From Bacteroidota bacterium (GTDB lineage: Bacteria; Bacteroidota; Ignavibacteria; UBA10030; UBA6906): DNA of 11,155 nucleotides. Positions 6,432 to 11,155 of this stretch are shown here, piece after piece. The stretch spans positions 995-12,149 of the forward strand of contig DPLS01000288.1 of the NCBI GenBank assembly GCA_003541875.1, written 5' to 3'. The notes under the pieces are model-generated. The model did no database searches. It was not told the origin of the DNA and worked only from the letters and a program-made list of their open reading frames with translations. A program made the position numbers and the translations under genes. The stretch's first letter is position 1; each line of letters begins with the position of its first letter.

Positions 6432-7427
6432 ATGACAGTCCGAAAACTCACAGTGTATCTTCACTCTGGCGATGTTCTGGTGATTGGGTTTTTCGCCGTC
6501 CTCTCTCTTATCAACATCATCTTTGCGGTTCGGATCCCGTACTGGTGGCAAATCGTGTTGATCAATTGTGGAGTGAGTGCGCTTATTTGCTGGCTCGGAT
6601 ATGCCCGGGCCAAAACGGGCTGGCGTTTCCTGAGGGATATCCACGAATGGTATGTTGCCCCGCTTGTGTTCTTCTCTTTCAAAGAGTTGTATTACATGAT
6701 CTATCCAATCCACAATGGGAGAGATTATGATGATGTGCTGATCGCAATCGATAAGTGGATCTTCGGCGTCAACCCGACCCAATGGATCGCACAATTTGCA
6801 CATCCCGTCCTCACCGAAGTCCTTCAGATTGCATACACCTCATTCTATCTCTTGTTCATTCTCGTGGGGTATGAATTCTACCGGCAAAAGCAGATTGACT
6901 ATTTCCTTTTCTTCATGTTCACAATCATGTACGGCTTTTTCCTCTCGTACCTCGGCTACTTCTTCCTCCCCGCGGTCGGGCCTCGATTCACGCTCCACGA
7001 CTTTTCCGGATTGGATGGCGATCTCCCCGGGCTGATCCTCACTCCATATTTGCGATGGTTTGTGAATGCAGGGGAATCGATCCCATTGGGTGTCTCAAAT
7101 GCGGTGTCAATGGCCGGTACTCAGCGCGATGTTTTTCCCAGCGGGCACACGATGATGACGCTGGTGTTGATGTATTTGAGCGCCCGATGGAAAGTGAAGG
7201 CGCGCAATATTGTCTTTGTGGTCGGTTCGCTCTTGATTGTGGCTACGGTGTATCAGCGTTATCACTACGTTATTGATCTCATCGGCGGTCTCTTCTTCGC
7301 GGTCCTGTGTATTGCCACAGCGTGGCCCCTTTACTCCTACATCAAGCGTCGGTTTGACACACTGGAGAACCGATTTCCTCCGACGGAGACGGGAAAGCAT
7401 CTTGTTTCAATCGGAATTGGATTCTAG
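6432..7427 (+). CDS. PAP2 superfamily integral membrane protein, Aur1/inositol-phosphotransferase-like
   Basis: This 331-residue multi-spanning protein has hydrophobic segments at about 14-34, 40-58, 74-91, 127-149, 156-180, 239-252, 260-274 and 282-301. The PAP2 active-site motifs are clear: PSGH at 236-239, and RYHYVID at 276-282 with Arg276, His278 and Asp282, the shorter spacing seen in Aur1-like members. FLPAVGPRF at 178-186 occupies the place of the first motif. Family members hydrolyse or transfer phosphate-containing head groups of lipids (phosphatidate, undecaprenyl diphosphate, or inositol phosphate onto ceramide) at the outer face of the inner membrane. The Aur1-like form suggests a head-group transferase, but a plain lipid phosphatase is equally possible. 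It follows rsmA after 45 bp and probably belongs to the asmA-rsmA unit. The ATG has no Shine-Dalgarno. No hairpin terminator is seen after its stop. Confidence 0.85.
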   Translation: MTVRKLTVYLHSGDVLVIGFFAVLSLINIIFAVRIPYWWQIVLINCGVSALICWLGYARAKTGWRFLRDIHEWYVAPLVFFSFKELYYMIYPIHNGRDYDDVLIAIDKWIFGVNPTQWIAQFAHPVLTEVLQIAYTSFYLLFILVGYEFYRQKQIDYFLFFMFTIMYGFFLSYLGYFFLPAVGPRFTLHDFSGLDGDLPGLILTPYLRWFVNAGESIPLGVSNAVSMAGTQRDVFPSGHTMMTLVLMYLSARWKVKARNIVFVVGSLLIVATVYQRYHYVIDLIGGLFFAVLCIATAWPLYSYIKRRFDTLENRFPPTETGKHLVSIGIGF

Positions 7428-7453
7428 GCCGGCCGCGTCTGTTCCGCATAGAC

Positions 7454-7482
7454 TTGACAAGCATTCCGTTTCTCCCTATCCT
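7454..7482 (+). promoter_or_regulatory. Sigma-70-type promoter before the metal ATPase
   Basis: TTGACA (7454-7459) and TATCCT (7477-7482) are separated by 17 bp, so transcription would start near 7489. An imperfectly centred repeat GTGA-cca-TCAC (7489-7499) lies at the expected start point and could be a small operator. A second TTGACA at 7500-7505 has no matching -10. The 17-bp spacer is not the stretched 19-20 bp spacer usual for MerR/ZntR-type metal control. Confidence 0.5.
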
Positions 7483-7541
7483 TTTACGGTGACCATCACT
7501 TGACAGCTTGTGAATAGAGAGATTTCGCGTAATTGAGGACG

Positions 7542-9671
7542 ATGACGAGAACGAGCAAAGCAAACCTGCAGCCATCATTCTTTGTCTCGGGAGTATGCTG
7601 CGCGGCGGAAGAGGAGATTGTCCGCAAGCACCTAGACGAAATTGTCGGGCGGAATGGCTATACATTTAACATGTTAACACACGAGCTGCGCCTGTTCGAC
7701 CGAGCCAAAGGGGAGCTAGCAGTGAAGCAGCTTGACAGGGCCGGCTTCAAAACCCGAAGCAAACAGGAACTACAACAGCCGCAATCATTCTGGGCTCGCC
7801 ATCGGGAGGGCGTGACAACGGGGTGTGCAACGATTCTCGCGGCAGTGGGAATGGCTGGCGAGCACATGGGCACCCCGGAAATCGTTACACACGGGATACT
7901 CCTTAGCGCCATGGTCATCGCCGGCTGGCGGATCTTTGTGAAGGCGTGGCGGTCTGTACAGACTTACGCCTTTGACATGAACGTGCTGATGACGATTGCC
8001 GCTGCTGGTGCGCTGATGATTGACAAATGGAGCGAAGGTGCGGCGGTGATCATCCTCTTTGCGTTTTCGTTGATGCTCGAGTCGTATAGTAGTGCCAGGA
8101 CGCGACGGGCGATCCAATCCTTGATGGCCCTTTCGCCAGAGCAGGCGTGCATTCTCCTCGATGGCCGGGAAGAGATTGTTGCGGCGAAAGAAGTTGAACC
8201 GCGGCAGATTGTCATAATTCGTCCAGGTGAGCGCGTCCCTGTCGATGGACTGATTATAGAAGGCCATTCGTCCCTCGACCAGTCGGTGATCACTGGCGAA
8301 GCGATCCCCATTCCAAGGGCGGTTGGCGACCGTGTGTTTGCCGGTTCGGTTAATGGCAGAGGTTCCTTGCGGGTTCAGTCAACGGAAAGCTATGAGGATA
8401 CGACTCTTGCAAGGATCGTACACCTTGTTGAGGAAGCACAACTCAAACGTGCACCAATACAAAATCTTGTTGAGAGATTTGCCCGCATCTATACGCCATC
8501 CGTCCTCTCGGTGGCTGTTGCGGTAGCAGTATTGCCGCCGCTTCTCTTTCAGGCGTCATTTGAGGAATGGTTCTATCGGGCACTGGTCCTTCTCGTCATC
8601 GCTTGTCCCTGTGCCTTGGTGGTGTCAACACCTGTAACTCTCGTGAGCGCCTTGACTCGTGCAGCACGACTTGGCATACTCATCAAAGGGGGAAAGCAAA
8701 TTGAAGTGCTTAGCAAAGTACACGCAGTGGCATTTGACAAGACCGGCACGCTGACACAGGGCCAGCCGACAGTAACAGATATTGTTCCACTAAACTCCCT
8801 GTCCCGTGAACGCGTTCTTCAGATAGTGGCAGCCCTTGAGAAGCGGTCTGAGCACCCGCTTGCGTCTGCAATGATAAGAGAAGCGGACAAGCATTCGATT
8901 CAATATGCACACGTGCGCGTCGAGAAATTTGAAGCGCTCCCAGGTTCTGGAGTAAAAGCAACTGTTGATGGTGAGGAATATTCCCTGGGGAACCATGAGC
9001 TCTGCGAAGCACGGGGGTTCTGCTCGACTGCCGTAGAACAAGTCCTCGACCGCTTAGAGCGGGAGGGAAAGACAGCGGTCGTTTTGGGAAACAGCAGGGA
9101 GGCGTTGGGTGTAATTGCCGTGCGGGATTCTGTACGTGATCAAAGCAAACACACCATAGACACCCTGAGAGAGCTTGGTGTCAGGCACATGGTTCTTCTT
9201 TCTGGCGATCACGAAACGTCGGTGAAGCGTCTTGCAGATGAGGTTGGGATCGAAGAATATGGGGGGCCGCTGCTTCCTCAAGAGAAGATCAAGATGGTGG
9301 AACGTCTCAAGGCACGCCATGGCGTCGTGGCAATGGTCGGCGATGGCATCAACGACGCGCCAGCACTCGCCTCGGCCTCGGTTGGCATTGCAATGGGCGT
9401 GAGTGGGTCGGATGCTGCACTGGAGACGGCAGATGTTGTATTGATGGGTGACGACCTCGCCAAGCTCCCGCTCCTCATTCGTCTTAGCCGTAGCGCGGTG
9501 TTGATCGTCAAACAAAATATTGCCATTGCTCTTTCGTTGAAACTTGTCTTCTTGATACTCAGTGTTACAGGAGTCGCAACCCTCTGGATGGCGGTACTTG
9601 CAGATGATGGGGCTGCGTTGATTGTAATCCTGAATGGTCTGCGCATGCTTTCGGTCAAGGTGGATTCATGA
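7542..9671 (+). CDS. zntA: Heavy-metal P1B-type ATPase, Zn2+/Cd2+/Pb2+ export subgroup
   Basis: This P-type ATPase pumps soft divalent metals out of the cytoplasm using ATP. Numbering from the ATG at 7542 (709 residues), a degenerate metal-binding domain opens the protein, with Cys19-Cys20 in GVCCAAEE. TGE (actuator) is at 251-253, CPC at 355-357 in the form CPCALVVSTPVT, the phosphorylated Asp399 in DKTGT, the His438-Pro439 pair in SEHPLA, and GDGIND at 600-605. Three features favour the ZntA/CadA subgroup over copper pumps: CPCALVVSTP, a Lys in the seventh helix (IALSLKLVF) and Asp-Gly in the last helix (AVLADDGAALIVILNGLRML). The soluble N-terminus is short, with one domain only. GAGG before the ATG supports this start; an in-frame TTG at 7533 would add three residues. 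It has its own promoter and overlaps the next gene by 4 bp. No metal-responsive regulator gene is adjacent. Confidence 0.93.
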   Translation: MTRTSKANLQPSFFVSGVCCAAEEEIVRKHLDEIVGRNGYTFNMLTHELRLFDRAKGELAVKQLDRAGFKTRSKQELQQPQSFWARHREGVTTGCATILAAVGMAGEHMGTPEIVTHGILLSAMVIAGWRIFVKAWRSVQTYAFDMNVLMTIAAAGALMIDKWSEGAAVIILFAFSLMLESYSSARTRRAIQSLMALSPEQACILLDGREEIVAAKEVEPRQIVIIRPGERVPVDGLIIEGHSSLDQSVITGEAIPIPRAVGDRVFAGSVNGRGSLRVQSTESYEDTTLARIVHLVEEAQLKRAPIQNLVERFARIYTPSVLSVAVAVAVLPPLLFQASFEEWFYRALVLLVIACPCALVVSTPVTLVSALTRAARLGILIKGGKQIEVLSKVHAVAFDKTGTLTQGQPTVTDIVPLNSLSRERVLQIVAALEKRSEHPLASAMIREADKHSIQYAHVRVEKFEALPGSGVKATVDGEEYSLGNHELCEARGFCSTAVEQVLDRLEREGKTAVVLGNSREALGVIAVRDSVRDQSKHTIDTLRELGVRHMVLLSGDHETSVKRLADEVGIEEYGGPLLPQEKIKMVERLKARHGVVAMVGDGINDAPALASASVGIAMGVSGSDAALETADVVLMGDDLAKLPLLIRLSRSAVLIVKQNIAIALSLKLVFLILSVTGVATLWMAVLADDGAALIVILNGLRMLSVKVDS

Positions 9672-9988
9672 CCAAGGATAGGCGCCGCTCACATAAAGAC
9701 GAAGTTGTTGCCACGCTTCACGACAAGGAGACAATCAAAAGATATATCGAGGCCCAGGCACTCCTGCAGCGATACCTTGTGCACACAAGAGAGATCCTTC
9801 ATGGGAAGGATTTCCTGTTTCTAGGTCCAGAGGAAGAACTCCATGAAGCGCTCAGGTTGCTTGTCGAGGTCGAGCATCGAAGCAATCGGTTCATTCATGT
9901 TGACTTTGCCCAGGTGGACGAGTACTTCCTTCTGAGGGTAATCGGTTCCGGCGTCGATCAGCAAGTCATATCGGGGTATTTCGAGTAG
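9668..9988 (+). CDS. Hypothetical 106-residue protein coupled to the metal ATPase
   Basis: I do not recognise this protein. The ATG overlaps the ATPase stop (ATGA at 9668-9671), so it is very likely translated by coupling. It has no membrane segment and no signal peptide. The N-terminus is basic (MTKDRRRSHKDE), followed by a probable long helix (about 19-45), an acidic helix (53-71, PEEELHEALRLLVEVEHRS) and a short beta-like end (FIHVDFAQVDEYFLLRVIG). It is soluble, charged and mainly alpha-helical by eye. It has no cysteine and only a few scattered histidines (His9, 18, 39, 45, 59, 70 and 77), so a metal chaperone role is not obvious. A cytoplasmic accessory or regulatory partner of the ATPase is one guess from position alone. 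Confidence 0.7.
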   Translation: MTKDRRRSHKDEVVATLHDKETIKRYIEAQALLQRYLVHTREILHGKDFLFLGPEEELHEALRLLVEVEHRSNRFIHVDFAQVDEYFLLRVIGSGVDQQVISGYFE

Positions 9989-10016
9989 AGAGCTAGTTTC
10001 ATTTCGGACTTTTCCG

Positions 10017-10045
10017 TTGACTTTCTTTCCCAAATTGGCTATTTT
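10017..10045 (+). promoter_or_regulatory. Promoter of the rplU-rpmA operon
   Basis: TTGACT (10017-10022) is followed after 17 bp by TATTTT (10040-10045). Transcription would start near 10052, giving a leader of about 42 nt. The surrounding 10010-10080 stretch is markedly AT-rich compared with the genes around it, which fits a strong promoter for ribosomal protein genes. Confidence 0.6.
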
Positions 10046-10058
10046 AATAACCCAATTT
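10032..10058. repeat. Inverted repeat AAATTGG-N13-CCAATTT over the rplU -10 box
   Basis: Perfect 7-bp arms at 10032-10038 and 10052-10058 are separated by a 13-bp AT-rich centre. The centre holds most of the -10 hexamer; arm centres are 20 bp apart, about two helical turns. This geometry suits a dimeric DNA-binding repressor rather than an RNA hairpin, since the left arm would lie upstream of the expected transcription start. Confidence 0.45.
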
Positions 10059-10093
10059 AGATCTAGGTTTTCATCCCAGCAAAGGATTTATCC

Positions 10094-10405
10094 ATGTTTG
10101 CAGTTGTTGATATTGCCGGAAAGCAGTTCAGAGTTGCTGACAACGACAAGATTCTCGTCCCCACCCTGAAGGGGCAAGTCGGCTCAACCGTGAAGTTTGA
10201 CAGGGTGCTGCTTCTTGGAGAAGACAAGCAGATCAGCGTGGGAAATCCGCTTGTGGCTGGTGCAAGCGTGGAGGCCAAAGTGCTCGAGAACATGAAAGAC
10301 GACAAGGTGATTGTCTTCAAGAAGAAGAAACGGAAGGGTTACCGCCTGAAGCGAGGTCATCGCCAGGAGTACACCCAGGTACAGATTACGAAGATCGGAA
10401 AGTAG
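10094..10405 (+). CDS. rplU: 50S ribosomal protein L21
   Basis: This 103-residue protein is bacterial L21, a large-subunit protein that binds 23S rRNA and whose gene almost always precedes rpmA. The family start [14 protein letters not shown] is followed by the conserved late basic segment [23 protein letters not shown] (residues 75-97), which includes the L21 signature. Length is normal. A Shine-Dalgarno AAGGA lies at 10082-10086, 7 nt before the ATG. It stops 11 bp before rpmA. Its own promoter and an inverted repeat lie just upstream, so synthesis is probably controlled at this point. Confidence 0.98.
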   Translation: MFAVVDIAGKQFRVADNDKILVPTLKGQVGSTVKFDRVLLLGEDKQISVGNPLVAGASVEAKVLENMKDDKVIVFKKKKRKGYRLKRGHRQEYTQVQITKIGK

Positions 10406-10416
10406 GCAGAAGGTTT

Positions 10417-10674
10417 ATGGCTCACAAAAAAGGTGTCGGCAGTTCACGCAATGGACGGGATAGCAATGCCCAGCGTCTTGGTGTCAAACGATTCGGCGGT
10501 GAAGCCGTAAGTGCGGGGAGCATTCTTGTGCGTCAGAGGGGAACGAGGTTTCAACCTGGCCCGAATGTCGGCATCGGCGGAGACGACACGCTGTTCGCGA
10601 CACTGGATGGCGTTGTCCACTACAAAAAATACAGCAAAGCAAAAAAAGTCGTCAGCGTTCTTCCCAAAGCATAG
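10417..10674 (+). CDS. rpmA: 50S ribosomal protein L27
   Basis: This 85-residue protein is L27, whose N-terminal tail reaches the peptidyl transferase centre. The conserved start [23 protein letters not shown] and the block [28 protein letters not shown] are present in full. The chain starts directly with M-A-H-K-K-G. It therefore lacks the short N-terminal extension that Firmicutes and relatives remove with the Prp protease, consistent with a Gram-negative host. It is co-transcribed with rplU (11-bp gap, AGAAGG before the ATG), and a hairpin terminator follows. Confidence 0.98.
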   Translation: MAHKKGVGSSRNGRDSNAQRLGVKRFGGEAVSAGSILVRQRGTRFQPGPNVGIGGDDTLFATLDGVVHYKKYSKAKKVVSVLPKA

Positions 10675-10732
10675 CTGTATTATCGTCGGGCGCTCTGATC
10701 TGGCCCGCCAATCCCACAAGTGTTCTGCGGTA

Positions 10733-10766
10733 GGCCTGTCCAGATAATCGGGACAGGCCGATTTGT
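10733..10766 (+). terminator. Rho-independent terminator after rpmA
   Basis: A perfect 9-bp GC-rich stem, GGCCTGTCC (10733-10741) with GGACAGGCC (10751-10759), encloses a 9-nt loop. A moderately T-rich run (gATTTGTTCTTCTC) follows. It lies 59 bp after the rpmA stop and 74 bp before mdh, so it ends the ribosomal protein operon and separates it from mdh. Confidence 0.8.
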
Positions 10767-10821
10767 TCTTCTCAAGACTTCTGTTCTATCCAATCTACTA
10801 GTTCATTCACGTGCAAACCCC

Positions 10822-10826
10822 GGAGG
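10822..10826 (+). promoter_or_regulatory. mdh: Strong Shine-Dalgarno of mdh
   Basis: GGAGG lies 6 nt before the ATG at 10833. It is the clearest ribosome binding site in the window, where many genes have weak or no visible site, and it fixes the mdh start. Confidence 0.85.
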
Positions 10827-10829
10827 TGA

Positions 10830-11155
<326 letters not shown>

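Noticed and set aside
7427..7434. GGCCGGCC after the PAP2 stop as a terminator stem
   Set aside because: It is a bare 8-bp palindrome without a loop or following T-run.

Overview
This 11.2 kb window looks like chromosomal DNA from a free-living Gram-negative bacterium, most probably on the Chlorobi/Ignavibacteria side of the Bacteroidota-Chlorobiota group. The malate dehydrogenase N-terminus closely resembles the Chlorobium-type enzyme. The surface-glycan glycosyltransferases and the large AsmA-like protein point to an outer membrane. Three promoter-like sites of the TTGACA-17 bp-TATAAT type are visible, rather than the TAnnTTTG type typical of Bacteroides. Base composition is balanced to slightly GC-rich. 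The taxonomic call is inference from remembered family resemblance, not from a search.

Left arm, minus strand (1-2635): three genes read leftwards. They are a polyprenol-phosphate-type family 2 glycosyltransferase with a long disordered N-terminal tail, a family 9 (heptosyltransferase-like) glycosyltransferase with cysteine clusters at both ends, and the start of a probable membrane protein that runs off the left edge. Together they look like part of a cell-surface polysaccharide or LPS assembly cluster.

Divergent spacer (2636-2856): a consensus-like promoter drives the rightward genes. A small palindrome lies between it and a weaker possible leftward promoter.

Centre, plus strand (2857-7427): an AsmA-family envelope protein, the 16S rRNA dimethyltransferase RsmA (start overlaps the asmA stop by 4 bp) and a PAP2/Aur1-like integral membrane phosphatase or phosphotransferase. 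Spacing suggests one transcription unit that mixes envelope and lipid functions with ribosome maturation.

Right-centre (7428-9988): a separate promoter-like site precedes a Zn/Cd/Pb-type P1B ATPase. It is translationally coupled (4-bp overlap) to a 106-residue protein that I do not recognise.

Right end (9989-11155): the ribosomal protein pair rplU-rpmA has its own promoter, with a striking inverted repeat over the -10 box, and is closed by a strong hairpin terminator. Malate dehydrogenase (mdh) follows, cut by the window end. No tRNA, rRNA, CRISPR array or insertion sequence was seen. I found no clear new multi-gene system. The most unusual items are the cysteine-capped family 9 glycosyltransferase, the tailed family 2 glycosyltransferase, the small ATPase-coupled protein and the symmetric elements at promoters.
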